Both the position numbers and the translations under genes were made by a program. Positions 34,818 through 47,157 of a stretch of DNA of 64,000 bases are shown here, piece by piece (the stretch's first letter is position 1; each line of letters begins with the position of its first letter). The DNA is from Mortierella alpina (lineage: Eukaryota; Mortierellomycota; Mortierellomycetes; Mortierellales; Mortierellaceae): NCBI GenBank assembly GCA_029449245.1, contig JANATF010000006.1, forward strand, positions 806,001 to 870,000, in the 5' to 3' direction. A model generated the notes under the pieces. That model was not told where the DNA came from. It saw nothing but the letters and a program-made list of their open reading frames with translations, and did no database searches.

Positions 34818-35802
34818 GGCGGTCGAATGCGAGTGGCCGAGAGGAGCGGATGATGCTGTGGTGGCAGAGGAGGACAGCGGACAGGAACAAAGAGAGCGGA
34901 GCAAAGAGCGAACGGGGCAGACAGATATGAGCACACGCTTGGAGGCTGAGGGCAAAGGTGCAAATATTTGGGCTGCGGCTCATCATGGCTGCCAGTCATG
35001 GTGACTGTGCCTGTGCACACCTCATCTTGCTGTCCGAGGCAGCACACGCGAGGACGTCGCGCATGGACAAGGACCAGCATGTGTCACAGCGTGTTGTGCC
35101 GATGTACTATATACAGTGCGTCTCCACAGACTCTACATCTCTACTTCCTGCAAACATCTCTCCAACATTGGAGGAAATTTTCCCTAGGATACCGAGGGCC
35201 AGTGCGCCGTGTATGATGGGTGCCAACGGGGGCTACAGCCTCTCCGTATGTCGCGATGCCTGCGTCGGCCTATTGCCCGGTATACGGTGCCTGCGATGAA
35301 GTGCAGAATGGTCGCCTTCTGGCAGTGGAACTAGAGGACGGAGCCAGCTGAGGCAGTCTACTATATTTGTAGCCTCGATAGAATGAACACACCGAACCTT
35401 CTCCAGTCATGAAAATTCACCTGCGCTGGTTCGCTGGCAATAGTATGGCGAAGACGAAAAACAACAACCACAACAACCACAACAACATTATTGTTCTTCC
35501 GCAAGTCGTGGCCAATAGTGAGCGCGTGGTTGTCCTCCCACATCGTTCTCGCCCAATCGAACGCTCAATTAAATTTAGGCCACTTTGGCGCCGGTCGTCG
35601 TGCCTGACCGGGCTGACTGCATTTGAGTTTCTGCTCTGCTTGACGCCCAGGAGGTACGGTGCCAGTGAGCTGTTTCGCTTTTCGGGTCCTAGTCAGTGTG
35701 CTGCTGACCTCGTTTGCTCTCTTTTCTCCCTTTCCTCCTCATTCTCGCAATCAGATCCCACCCGCATTCCCATTCCTCGTCAGAGTCGCCTGCTCGAACA
35801 CC
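34818..35802. other. Divergent intergenic region, no gene seen
   Basis: 985 bp between the nucleotidyltransferase and MscL start codons. It has CA/CAGACACC-rich stretches near 34740-34780 and an ACAACAACC repeat at 35460-35490. No supported gene. Confidence 0.6.
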
Positions 35803-37370
35803 ATGAGCAACTACAACAACCCCTACAGCAACAACAACAATGCCAACAGCGGCCACTTTAGCCCACAAGGCTCGTCGTCTGCATATCGCCAGGAGGACTA
35901 TCATCCCCTGCAAGGCCGCCAGGATCAGCAGCAACAGCTGCAACAACAGGGTGACTATGGCGAGAAGCAGCAAGCAAAGAAGAGAAACCTGAATCCCGCC
36001 AAGGCTGTCGTCGGAGGCATCACCCACGGCACTCAGGCCGTCGTTGGAGGAGTTACCCAAGGAACGCAGGCCGTTCGAGGAGGATTTGCTCAAGGTAAAA
36101 ACTTTTGCTCTATTGACCTCCGAGCACGGTCCCGTTGCGTCGTTGCGTGCATTACTTGAAAAGACTAACTCACGGGCCTGATTCTCCGCTTTTGTTACTT
36201 TTTTTTTTTTCTTCAATCGATAGTTGAGAAAGGTGTTACGAACGCAGGAAACAAGCTGGCAAAGGCGCCCGTCGTTAGCCACGGCGTGTCCTTCTTTGCA
36301 GACTACCGCAAATTCATGGACCGTGGCAATGTGATTGATCTAGCAGTGGCCGTTGTCATCGGTTCGTGCCTCGCTTTGCTAAACTGCTTTGAAAATTTGG
36401 GTTAATAGTCTATGTGAGAGCATCTGGGGAGCTGTAGCCGACGGTGTATTCCGCCCGCCTAATCCTATTTTCTATTTATTGCCTTGTGTTCCCATTCTCT
36501 GGACGGCCATTCGTAGGTGCTGCATTCACCGCTGTAAGTACAAGAGAGCCGTCAGAAAACTGAAAGAAAAGTAAAATGCCATTTAACTATGGGCTGATCT
36601 GTCGTGGCAAATATTCTAACGCCCCATTTCTTTTTTTTTTTCACTGCGCTTGCTAGATTGTCACAAGTTTGGTCACAGACATCATCACACCCGTCATTGC
36701 CTTGGCGAGTGGAAAGAACTTGCAGGAGAACTTTATCATTCTTCGTAGGAATGAAACTTTTCCTCGAGATACTCAGGTAAGGGTAACATTGGGAGCTATA
36801 CCTAGGCTTGTATGTACTTCCTGTCATTCATAACGCCTGAAACTGAAATTTCATTATCATTAGTGGGCAACAAGACTGCAGGCACAGCAAGGAGGAAACA
36901 TTACATGGAACTGGGGCAACTTTGTCCAGACCGTCATCAACTTTTTTATCGTCTCGGCATGCGTCTTTGTCATTGTTAAAGGTACGAGGAGTGGGATCTG
37001 AATCCTACCCTGGGTGTTAGCGTGTTTCGCAAAGAGTTTTCACTTGAAAAAAAAAAAAAAGATTCATGTTGTCCTAACTCCCTAGTCTCTTCTCTTCTTT
37101 TTATCCACTACGTCTCGATTAGTCTATCAGTCTGCACGTAACACCAAGAAGGAGGTGACAGAAAAGAAGTGCGACTACTGCTTGAAGGACATTCCTCTCA
37201 ACTCGGTGCGTTGCCCTAACTGCACCACTTGGCTTGATTGGGACGCCTGCGCAAAAGTGAAAAACATGGAGCGTGCCGCTCAAGGTGTAGACACGGTCGT
37301 GTCGTCGCCTTTTGTAGACCACGCCGGTGGTGACTACCAGAATACACAATCTTCCTTGGCAAGATTCTAG
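35803..37370 (+). CDS. Large-conductance mechanosensitive channel (MscL) with C-terminal zinc ribbon
   Basis: Six exons, 35803-36094, 36224-36361, 36517-36533 (17 nt), 36657-36776, 36864-36981 and 37123-37370, join in phase and give 310 residues. Residues ~125-228 are an MscL pore: RKFMDRGNVIDLAVAVVIGAA opens TM1 (133-155), the D-x-x-T/P motif TDIITPVIAL follows, and TM2 is at 209-228 (FVQTVINFFIVSACVFVIV). MscL opens directly under membrane tension and releases solutes on hypo-osmotic shock. The N-terminal 100 residues are Asn/Gln-rich with three GG-x-T/A-x-G repeats. The C-terminus has C245-x2-C248-x10-C259-x2-C262, a zinc ribbon whose context (CLKDIPLNSVRCPNC) resembles the tail of many bacterial MscL proteins. 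Plasma membrane or an internal membrane is possible. Confidence 0.9.
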
Positions 37371-37800
37371 AGCAGCGAAAGAGTCATAGAAATACAAGTA
37401 GCATTTCATAATAGGAAATATAGAATTTAATAAGAGGCCCATTTCTACATTTGAACAAGCTCGTCCACATTGTTATGTCTTTAGAACAAGACCGAATCCT
37501 TGGCGAGAAGTTATTTCTCCGGTGCTTGTTACAAGGTCTACCAGTCCTTCACGACGCGACAACAATTACTTTTCAAACTTTGGGCCACATTCCTGCCTTG
37601 GTCAAGAATCGCGGGATGATCAAAGCTCTACCCTAGAACCCCAAAAATGTCTTTGGAATGAGCACGTCAAGTGAGAAATATGACAGTGGCATACATTGGA
37701 TGATTTTCATTGAGAAGGCAATACCATGTGAGAGGGAAGATATCATAGTATTCTCTATGTGAGTGTGAGAAATGGATCGGCGATATGGGAAAGCTTGGGA
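37371..37800. other. Convergent 3' intergenic region, no gene seen
   Basis: 430 bp between the stops of MscL and the gene at 37801. AT-rich; it should hold both 3' UTRs. Confidence 0.6.
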
Positions 37801-39485
37801 TCACGCCTTTGAGTATGTCGCTAATATAGCATTGGATAGCCTGACAGAGGAGCTACCTCCATTGCCAAAAGGCGGACGGAAATTAGAGTGAATCTTTGGG
37901 ATCACCGACTCTAGCAATGGTCCAGTGAACGGTATGTCCTTATTCCGCATCCGGGGGGATATGCGTAGAGGCCGGGGGCGGCGGATATATAATGGCGCTG
38001 CGAGGATAGGATGGTGGATCGTATTCTCTTGACCAAAAGTGTCCTGACGATACCCAGGATGAGGTTGCTCCTGGCGAGACTCGCATAAAGTCCACTGTTG
38101 ATTATCTACGAGGTAGGGATTTCTCTTTTCATTCAGAACAAGGCTCTTTGACACACGATGAAGAGACACAGGTGGAGGCTGTCGAGGTTGATTTCTGAGA
38201 CCATCCTCGCGAGTACTTGACGCGCGCTGCATAGTACGATGGTTGGAGGATAGTTCAAAATTGTTGGCGGCGGCGTGATAGTAAGAAGCGTTTCGATTAG
38301 CCGCATCAGGGTTGTAGAGTTTCTCGCTGAATCTTTTGTTTAGAACAAACCTCCGCGGCTGTTCACCTGGAGGTGGTAGGCCCGACTGCACGTTACCCGA
38401 CTCAGAGGTCATGTTCGATACCTCTGACACAGGCGAGGAACGCACAGCGCGGGTTCCTGCGACCTGCAAGGGAGCTAGCTCTGGTGTATAGAGGAGGTAA
38501 TCCAGTTGGCCATCTATGGTACTTGTCCACTCTGCTTTCTGAGGCGGGTGCTGGCCCCCGCGTGCCGATGATGGCTGGACCTGCTTGACTGACTTTCTCT
38601 CGAAGTAGGGACCAGGGGTGCTGCGAGTCCTGCCATGTTGAACTATGTGCGTACGTGGGCACTCATTATGAGACTCTGGTGCTGGACCTGGACCCTGAGA
38701 GTCGTACAAGTCATTGAAACCTTGATTACATAGGTCTGCATGTTCAAACACCCAGCGACGGCCTTCTTGTGTCATGCGGTGGTTGCTCCCGAAAAAGTGT
38801 CGTGGAATGGAGCCGAAAAGATAGATGGCTCCCATCTACAGCGTTATACAGCATTGAATAGATGACATTGGGTTAAACATGATGCTGCATGGGTCTCCTT
38901 AATTTTTAAAGCGTGCAGGGAATGATCTACATGTACTGTACTTACAGCACAGTCAATAGCCATGCATTTTCTCATAGTCGTTCGGAGAGCCTTGCGTCGT
39001 GCCTCGGGAATGTTGAGCCGCATGAGAGGACGGTATACCTTGAAATAGGACAGAGGCACGCAAACTAGTTGGTGTCCTCCGGGGATAAAGTCTACGTACA
39101 ACCAAACATCATTGAATATATTTGTGAGATATTTCCCTTGATATTTTTGGCGTTGGTGCAACATATTGCAGGACAGCTCAAACATACTGATAAAGAAACC
39201 CAAGCCTAGTTTTCTGGCAAGGTTCTGGGATCCGCATTCGAACGGCCTTTTGGAAGAGTTGTCGTCACTAGCGCCACGCGAACCATCCAGCAACATGGCC
39301 CACTCAATAGCCTCCTGAAGCAGTTCATGGTTGGTTCGTACATTCAATTCGTCAAGGTTCTCTCTTGACTCTACCATCGGAACCGTCTTTGCGCCTGGAA
39401 TCTGCACGCCTACGTGTGCTGTAGGCTCCTCTAGTGTAGACGGCTGTTTTCTCAATCTTGAGAGTAGGCGTCTTGCCGTATTCAT
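37801..39485 (-). CDS. Hypothetical protein, folded N-terminal half and disordered C-terminal half
   Basis: Two exons, 39485-38946 and 38835-37801, join in phase 0 and give 524 residues. The start is the ATG of MNTARRLLSRLRK. Residues ~75-240 look globular, with long hydrophobic segments (KLGLGFFISMFELSCNML, VWLYVDFIPGGHQLVCV) and no clear signal peptide or certain membrane helix. The rest is Pro/Arg/Gln/Ser-rich and disordered. I do not recognise the family. The upstream frame beyond the ATG has no better start. Confidence 0.6.
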
Positions 39486-39788
39486 GTTTTTTTTTCTGCT
39501 TGGTGATGATGACTGGAAGTTCGGGACCACTATGTGTTGAGGTGTGTCGTTTTGCAATATGGCCGTGTGAGATGATAGGACAGCAAGAGAATTAGAGGTT
39601 GTGAGAAAGAGCAGGTGCAATTGAAGGAGAAAAGAGTGTCTTTGATATATCAATGTGCTTTGATAAGAAGGTAAGAGGTATGAAGGACCCTTGTTTCCTC
39701 AAGGAACATTATAGCGCTCTTTGTGGACACATCAATTGATCATCTCTTTGCCTTTTGTGTGTCCACCGAAAGGCCTTTTTTATAACAT
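39486..39788. other. Short promoter/terminator interval, no gene seen
   Basis: About 300 bp between two minus-strand genes. It contains the promoter of the hypothetical gene at 37801-39485 and the 3' end of the DUF455 gene. Confidence 0.55.
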
Positions 39789-41415
39789 CTATAGTGCTTC
39801 TGCCTTCACCGGTGACTGCATAGATGCTGCTACCTCCGTCGCTTCAGCAGCACCTGTCCCTGAAATAGCCGCTGCTTCGCTAATCGGCTTCTCCTTCTTA
39901 CTCTGCAACCGCCTTCCTGCCGCAGGCTTGAATCCTGTCCTCTCTCGGACCACAACCAAAGGCTCGTACCATCCTCTGGTCAGCCCTCCTTTCTCACGGT
40001 CCGCAGTGTTGAATGGCGGCTTTAATGATCCTTTGAAATATTGCACAACAACTTCCTGGAACCGTTTGCGCCGTCGTGCCTCCACAGGATCAACAATCTC
40101 CTCTGCCACCCCATCCTCACCCTTCTCGGCATAAGCCGGGGTCACCTGTCGAAACTCGTACAATTCTTCTTCCCCGTCATCGATGCCATTGGCCTGACTA
40201 TTAGCACCAGCACCAAAGGCGGTTTGTGCCCCATCCTGAGCTCCATCCTGACTCCCGATGCCTTCATGCTTCTTGAGTAAGTAACAGAACCAGCGGTGAC
40301 CGATCTGGACATGCGTGACTTCATCCTCGTGAATCTTTTGCAGCATCTTTGCAGAATCTGCGTCTCCGCTGCGATCGAACCGCGCAATAGTCGCTGGATT
40401 GACATCCAACCCGCGCGATTCGATGGTCATGTGTACGACCGCCATGCGTGCCAGGGCTGAGCGCGCAGTATCCGTGCAAGAGTCCCATATCGAGGCATGG
40501 ACCGGCAAGTCTCCGTAGCGTGCTCCCTGCGACTCTAACCGCTCGTTCAGCCATTTGAAGTGCTAGGGAACAGAAGAGGTTGAAAAGTATGGGCTTTTGT
40601 TTGTCAGATTTCCTCGGGCCGGTCTGCTCATGCTCCCTTCCATTTTGGCCAGGTACTTTTTGTCGTTGTTACCTTGGATTCGTCGCAAGCCATCTGCATA
40701 AAGTCATCAAAGAACCTGTTGGGCATCGAAAACTCCTTGTCTTGTTCGTTCTCAATCTCGTTTTTGAGTGCAGTTCCAGCAGTCGCCTGGGTGTAATATC
40801 CGAACCGAGCCATGTTATCCAGTGCAGTGTCGATCGCCCATTGCTCCACGTTTGCCAATGCTGCATGTGATAAAAGGAGTGTAAACCTTTGTTAGAAGCT
40901 GCCCGTTTTTTTTCTGTAATCCATTGTTTCGCGTCTGCTGGACAAGTCCGATGTCCAAGATGGTGCTTCTCCTACCATGCAAAATCGCTATCCTGCTTGC
41001 TATGATTGTATACGTCCCACAAGTAAAGAACCGCGTGGTCAGCAACTATGCACATCTGTGCTAAAACCCACAAACGTAACGACAATACACAAAACACAGC
41101 TTGAACTGTGTACTGCGACAACCTACAAAGCGATCCTGCCTTGCCCACTTTCACGCCATAGCCTGGGCGCACAAACTCGAGATTGTCTGGCCGTAGGGGT
41201 TTGTCGGGTGGGAATGCGCGGCCAATGTCCATGGGTTTGAAGTCGCTTGGTGTTGATGGTTGGTCTCGTGCTTCGATTGTCTTCTTCCACTGCTGGCCGA
41301 GAAGGAGCGTCAAGTCGGCCTTCTCGATGGGGTCGATCGTGTGCATGAGATGCACACAGCGCTCCAGTAGCGAGTCGCATCCGTCTGGGAATCCAAGATC
41401 CTGTCCTCCTGTCAT
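39789..41415 (-). CDS. DUF455 family ferritin-like protein
   Basis: Three exons, 41415-41127, 40860-40673 and 40562-39789, give 416 residues. The central part matches the DUF455 family: a four-helix ferritin-like bundle with metal-ligand motifs AIDTALDNMARFGYY, RLESQGARYGDLPVHASIWD, ARMAVVHMTIESRGLDV and KIHEDEVTHVQIGHRWF. The Glu and His residues in E-x(n)-E-D-E-V-T-H fit a di-iron or similar site. Bacterial members are ~270 residues and of unknown function. This one has an ~80-residue N-terminal lead and an Ala/Glu/Lys-rich C-terminal tail. I give no reaction. Confidence 0.85.
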
Positions 41416-41658
41416 GGTCCGAGTAGCCTGATCCGTGTGGATTTGAAGAGGCAGTGCGACAAAGTGCGGCGGAAGTGCTGGGTGCTGGAGGCAGACAGAA
41501 AGGGAAAAGAAGCGGTGCATTTTTTTTTTTTTGGTCTTTTTTATTTTCGAGGCACGCAATCGATAATAATATCCACAGGGTGAGAGAGAGTGAGAGAGGC
41601 GGAAGCGGGCAAGCGTCGCGAGGATTCAACGACAGATAGGGAGTGGGAGGCAAAGCGT

Positions 41659-42794
41659 TTACAGATCTTCCATGGCCTTGAGGGTCTCGTCGAGCTCGGC
41701 CTTGGCCTTGTTCAACTCCTCGGTCTTGGACTCGAGCTTGCTATCCAAGGACTCGTTCTCCTTCTCAAGAGTCTTGACCTTGCGCTCGAGATCCTCCACC
41801 TTCAGCTCAAGCTCGCGGAGCCTAGAAATGGTACAGTAGCCATCGCGTGAAGTGTTCCATGGGTTAGTCAAGAGCACTCAGAGTCTGGCTCCAACCATGT
41901 CGAGTAGCCCATTCCAGCTCGGCATAGGCTCGCCTCCTGTGTGTATCGTAAATCATCCTGCCAATCGTGGTGAATATCAGATGAGAGCACAAGACATTCC
42001 TTGCTCTGCTGCTGAAAATGCTCTTTCGCGCTCTTCCCACAGAGGCTCGATGGGTGGGGACGAACAGCGAGACAAAGAGCAGAATCCCCACAGCTGTAAA
42101 AAGCAACAGGCAATGCGTTTCTTGTTCTGCCTGCTGAGGCGGCTTCCTGTACACACATGTATGGAGAGGAACACTTACTTGGACTTGGAGTCGCTGCCAC
42201 CGGATTCGGCCTTCTCGAGCTGGGCTTCGAGGTTAGCGATGCGGTTGTTATGGGAAATAGCCTCCTGGTCCTTGGCAGCAAGTTCGGCCTTGAGCGCGAC
42301 AAGCTCGCGCTCGGCTGCCTCGGCACGGGAAGTGGCGTTATCGGCCTCTCCGCGGAGAGTCTCGAGTTTCTATAGTGACATAAGAAAAGGCAAGTGTCCT
42401 TAGTACAGAGGTTATGGGTAACACGGTGGAAGGTGAAAGTGGTTGTGCGCGTATAAATCCCTCACGACCCATCCTTGATAATGTATGAGAATGGCACAGA
42501 GTCATCTCTGAAGAGCCGCAGTCGTGGCGCGTCCATCTCCACATCTCCATCGTTGTCTCCATCTCCCCTGCCCACTGCATCGCACTAAAGACAGAGCAAG
42601 CGAGGTCTCTTTCGCGTAGGATTAACTTGAGTCATGAGGCAAGGCTAGGGCGGTTCCTGGGCAACAGCGATGGATGAAGCAGCCGTGACAGCGGACAGCA
42701 CTCGGGCTAACCCAACGACAACAACAGCAGACAGCTGGGTGTTTAGCAGCCAGGGCGTGTGGATCTGCAGACGTACCTTCTTGAAGGCTTCCAT
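41659..42794 (-). CDS. Tropomyosin, unusually short (123 residues)
   Basis: Three exons, 42794-42777 (MEAFKK), 42369-42179 and 41821-41659, join in phase and give 123 residues of unbroken heptad coiled coil. Similarity to fungal tropomyosin is clear at both ends: a first heptad block like ETDEAVARAEAAE (here EADNATSRAEAAE) and the ending AELDETLKAMEDL, close to that of fission-yeast Cdc8. Tropomyosin polymerises along actin cables and controls myosin and formin action. Cdc8 and yeast Tpm2 have 161 residues and Tpm1 has 199, a step of 38; this model is one further 38-residue step shorter. I searched both introns (about 360 and 410 bp) by eye and found no missing coiled-coil exon, but cannot exclude one. 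A GC-like alternative was not needed; both donors are GT. Confidence 0.8.
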
Positions 42795-43638
42795 TGCGTA
42801 TACGGGTGGGATGGGTGGGATGAGATGAAGGAAAGTGGTTGCTCTGAAAACAGGTGAGCCTGGCATTAGACGTTTTTTATACGAAAAATAATAAGCGGGT
42901 TGAGCGTGACGTTTATGGTGCGCTGCTGTCCCCCCTTGCTTGTGTCTACCGTTGCGGGTGCCTCCTGGGACAACGTGAACCAGGATGACGACGGGCCAAG
43001 CACTCCAGCATGTCTGAGGGAGCGCATGGAGCCATGCTCATGGCAGCAGCAGCAAGGACGGACGCAGCAGAGGAGACGGACGAGAGGACGGGAGGAAAAG
43101 GGGACTCGTACAGCAAGGCTGCATGCGTCTACTACGACACTGAGAAATACAACCTCCGCTACCATTGCCCCATGCTTTCATGCTTTGCACCAGCATAGCC
43201 CCCCCCCCCTCCGCTCGAGCAGGGCACCACCCGCCCAGACGTGCGGTTCATGCACTCTCGCCACACAGACAGACAGACAGCACGAGTGAGAAAAAGGGCC
43301 CTCCCGATCCCAAATCCGGCCAATCGCGACCCGTCTGCGCCCCAGACGCGCACCGTGTGATTCGGCCCCTCGCCAGGCGGCCCCTCAGGCCAAAGACACA
43401 TCGAATCGATCGTCGCTTCCCCTCTGTGTTTTTTCTTCTCTCGTTCTCTTCTTCTCTCAGATCGCCATTCATCCCTCCCCGCACTTCATCGCAACTTGCA
43501 CTTGATCCGTTTTACAGCTTTTATTCCCCTTTGTTTTATTGTTACTTGCCAACTCTACACTAGTGCAAGAAAACATCCCTTGCTTTCTCGCACACCGTCC
43601 GCCTTCCTCTCCTTGAGCAACTGAAATCAAAACACCTC
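42795..43638. other. Divergent promoter region of tropomyosin and EF-3
   Basis: 844 bp between opposed start codons of two highly expressed housekeeping genes. It contains an 11-C run (43199-43209) and pyrimidine-rich sequence (43430-43620) leading into the EF-3 ATG. No gene is seen. Confidence 0.6.
42875..42881 (-). promoter_or_regulatory. TATA box of the tropomyosin gene
   Basis: TATAAAA on the minus strand, 81 bp upstream of the ATG at 42794. Confidence 0.55.
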
Positions 43639-46600
43639 ATGTCCGACGACACCAAGGTCCTGAGCAAGCTCATCAAGGCCACCGAGGACGCCTCCCTCTC
43701 CGTGCAGGACCGTCAATCGCACGCCTCCAAGGTCGGGGACCACGTCAAGAAGATCGGCATCGTCAAGGCCTTCCATGAGGGTCATCTCATCAAGACCCTG
43801 ACGGCCTTGCTCGAGAACAAGAAGCAGGCTCATCTGAGAGAGGCTGCTCTCTTGATCCTCGCCGAGGTCAGCAAGGCTGTCGGCCAGGCTGGTGAACCCT
43901 ACTTGATCCCGCTGATGCCCAGGGTCTTGGACGGCTATGCGGACAAGGTATCGTCCGTCCGTGATGCTGCTGACGAAGCCAGCAAGGCCATCATGGTCTT
44001 GCCCTCGAGGTATGCCGTCAAGTTGCTGCTTCCAGTGCTTTTCGATGCCATCGAGAACGGGCGCTGGCAATCTCAGTCCGGCTCACTGCAGCTCTTGTCG
44101 GGCTTGTCCAAGACGTCGCCCAAGGTATCATAACAGTAGAATTGAAGCAGGACATTATGCTCTGCAGTGTACATGCAGGGATGATGTTACTCAACGGTCC
44201 TTCTCTCCCTTTTTTTTCTGTGAACCCCCCCTCGGCCGTTAGCAAATCAGCAACTGTCTGTCCGAAATCGTGCCAGTGCTCAGTGCCAGTATGTGGTCCA
44301 CTCGCCCAGAGGTAAGTTCAAGCACCTTTCTCACGCCTCCACTCCACGAGCAAGCTTGGAACAACCAACATTGCTGGGAGCGAGACAAAACACGCCCCAC
44401 TTCCTCTCACACACACAAAAAAAAAAAAAAAAGGGATCGAGTGACCAGAGCATTCGTTCATACATCGCACACGTACATGTGTACACGCGCGCGCCGGTGA
44501 TAAGATTTGCATAAATGAGTGTGATCTTTCTCTCTCACACTGTCAAAACCTATTCTGACCCCACGACACATACCCCAACTTAGGTTCGCGCCGAGGCCAC
44601 AAAGACCACCACGGCTTGCTTTGACGTGGTCGGCAACCCCGATCTGACGTCCTCGATCCCGTACCTCGTCGGCTGTATCAACAACCCTGAGGAGGCCCCC
44701 GAGTGCATCCACCAACTGGCCTCGACCACCTTTGTGACCACGGTCGAAGCCCCCACCTTGGCCATCATGAACCCACTGCTGATCCGAGGACTCGCCGAGC
44801 GCTCCCCTGCCATCCAGCGTCAAACCGCCGTCATTATCGACAACATGTGTAAGCTCGTTGAGAATCCTGCCCACGCTCACCAGTTCTTGCCAAAGCTGCT
44901 GCCTGGTCTGGACCGAATGATCGAGATTGGAGCATCGCCCGAGCTGAGATCCGTCGCTGAACGAGCCCGTGCCACACTCATTCGAGTCGGAGGTGGCGAG
45001 AAGGCCCACGAGGACAGCTCCGTCAACATTGCGTACGAGGTCAAACCTGCCGAGGTATTGGAGCACCTGCAAAAGAGCCTGGGTTCCAAAGTCAAGGTGG
45101 ACGACTTTGTCAAGACCAGCTTGAACTACAGTGCCACACTGTGCTCGGCTCTGATCACGGCCAGAGACTTTGATCCTGAGGCCTGGCATGCCTCGATCGA
45201 GCCCTACATCTCCACGTTTGTGGCCAAGGACGAGGCCAAGCGTGCCGCGACCGAGACCCATAAATTCTACCACGACTTTGACGTCAAGAACCAGCGAGAC
45301 AATGCGGCAGTGGAGGATGTTGAGGAAGGTGAACTGCTTTGTGACTGCGAGTTCTCGCTGGCCTACGGAGGCATGATTTTGCTGAACAAGACCCGACTCA
45401 ACCTTCGCCGGGGTCAACGCTATGGACTCTGTGGACCCAACGGTGTAGGAAAATCAACGCTCATGCGAGCCATTGCCGATGGTCAGCTCGAAGGTTTCCC
45501 TCCTGCAGATGAGCTCCGAACTGTGTTTGTGGAGCACAACTTGCAGGCCGAGGAAGCAGACTTGCCCGTGATTGAGTTCATGTTTGCAGATCCCAAGCTG
45601 AGCGACATTCCTCACCAGGAGGTAGTGGACAGACTCGCCAGTGTCGGCTTTACGCCCGCGATGCAGCAGCAAGCCGTTGGCTCGCTTTCTGGTGGTTGGA
45701 AGATGAAACTGGAGTTGGCGCGCGCCATGCTGATGAACGCCGATATTTTGCTGCTGGACGAGCCCACCAACCATCTGGACGTCAACAACGTGGCCTGGCT
45801 CGAGAACTACCTGACCAGTCTCACCAAGGTTACCTCGATGATTGTCTCGCACGACTCGTCCTTCCTTGATACGTGCTGCACGGGCATCATCCATTACGAG
45901 AGCCGAAAGCTGAAAAAGTACCGTGGTAATCTGTCCAAATTCGTGGAGCAATATCCGGACGCAAAGTCTTACTATGAGCTCAAGTCGTCCCTGGTGACGT
46001 TCAAGCTTCCCGAGCCTGGTTTCTTGGACGGCGTCAAGTCCAAGGACAAGTCATTGCTCCGTTTTGTCAACATCTCGTTCACGTACCCAGGCAACACGGT
46101 TCCGACCATCAAGCACATGTCTGCTCAGGTCTCACTCAACTCGCGCGTGGCAGTCGTTGGTCCCAACGGAGCTGGTAAATCGACCCTGATCAAGGTGCTG
46201 ACAGGAGAGACTATCCCTCAGCTAGGAGAGGTGATCAAGCACCCGAACTTGCGTGTCGCCTATGTCGCTCAGCACGCATTCCACCATGTTGAACAGCATT
46301 TGACCAAGACCCCCAATGAGTACATCCGCTGGCGCTATCAGTACGGTGAGGATCGCGAGTTGGCTGCCAAGGCCTCGCGCCAGATCACGCCCGAGGAGGA
46401 AGCCCAGATGAAGAAGTTGATCCAGTGGGAGATCAACGAAAAGATCGAAAAACTTCAGATCGATGATATTTATGGTCGACGCAAGGCCAAGCGCTCGTTC
46501 GAGTATGAGGTTCAGTGGGTCGGACGTCCCTTTGACGACAATGCATGGATCTCGCGCGAGAAATTGGAAGAGTGGGGCTTTGAGAAACTTGTCCAAGCCT

Positions 46601-47157
46601 TTGACGACAAGGAGGCTGCCCGTGCAGGAGCCTGGACACGCTCCCTTACCGCCGTCGAGGTCGAGCGCCATCTTGGAGACCTGGGCCTTCCCGCAGAATT
46701 TGCGACCCACAGCCATATCAAGGGACTTTCGGGCGGTCAAAAGGTCAAGGTGGTGCTCGCAGCTGCCATGTGGCTCAACCCCCACATCTTGGTCCTGGAC
46801 GAGCCCACCAACTATCTGGATCGAGACTCGCTGGGTGCTTTGACCGAGGCCCTGCGCGAGTTTGGAGGCGGTGTCGTGATCATCTCGCATCACCGCGACT
46901 TTACAGAGGCGATCTGCACAGAGACATGGAGCATCAATGCTGGAGAGTTGGTTGTGACTGGAAACAACTACACCCAGCGTGCTGAGAGCAAGATTGTGCA
47001 GCAGGAGGCCGAGACCAAGATCGATGCGTTTGGCAATGTCGAGAAGGTCAAGTCGACCAGGAAGTTGTCCCGAAAGGAGATCAAGGAGAAGCAGAAGAGA
47101 AGAGCTGCTGCCAAGAAGCGTGGTGAGGAGGTCTCGGACTCCGAAGAGGACTTGTAA
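43639..47157 (+). CDS. EF3: Translation elongation factor 3 (ABC-F ATPase)
   Basis: Three exons, 43639-44124, 44243-44311 and 44584-47157, give 1042 residues (yeast EF-3 has 1044). The N-terminal ~310 residues are HEAT repeats, then a four-helix region. ABC domain 1 has Walker A GPNGVGKST (~469), signature LSGGWKMK and Walker B LLLDEPTNHLD. ABC domain 2 has Walker A GPNGAGKST (~711), a chromodomain-like insert (YEVQWVGRPFDDNAWI), signature LSGGQKVK and Walker B LVLDEPTNYLD. A Lys/Arg-rich tail that contacts the ribosome ends the protein. EF-3 is the fungal-specific ribosome-bound ATPase that helps release E-site tRNA in each elongation cycle. Strong GC-rich, Lys-AAG-biased codon use fits high expression. 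Confidence 0.97.

Noticed and set aside
34454-35080. 208-codon minus-strand frame upstream of the second nucleotidyltransferase
   Set aside because: Cys/Pro/Arg/Ser low complexity; the better model uses a small ATG exon at 34817-34791 joined in phase to 34619.
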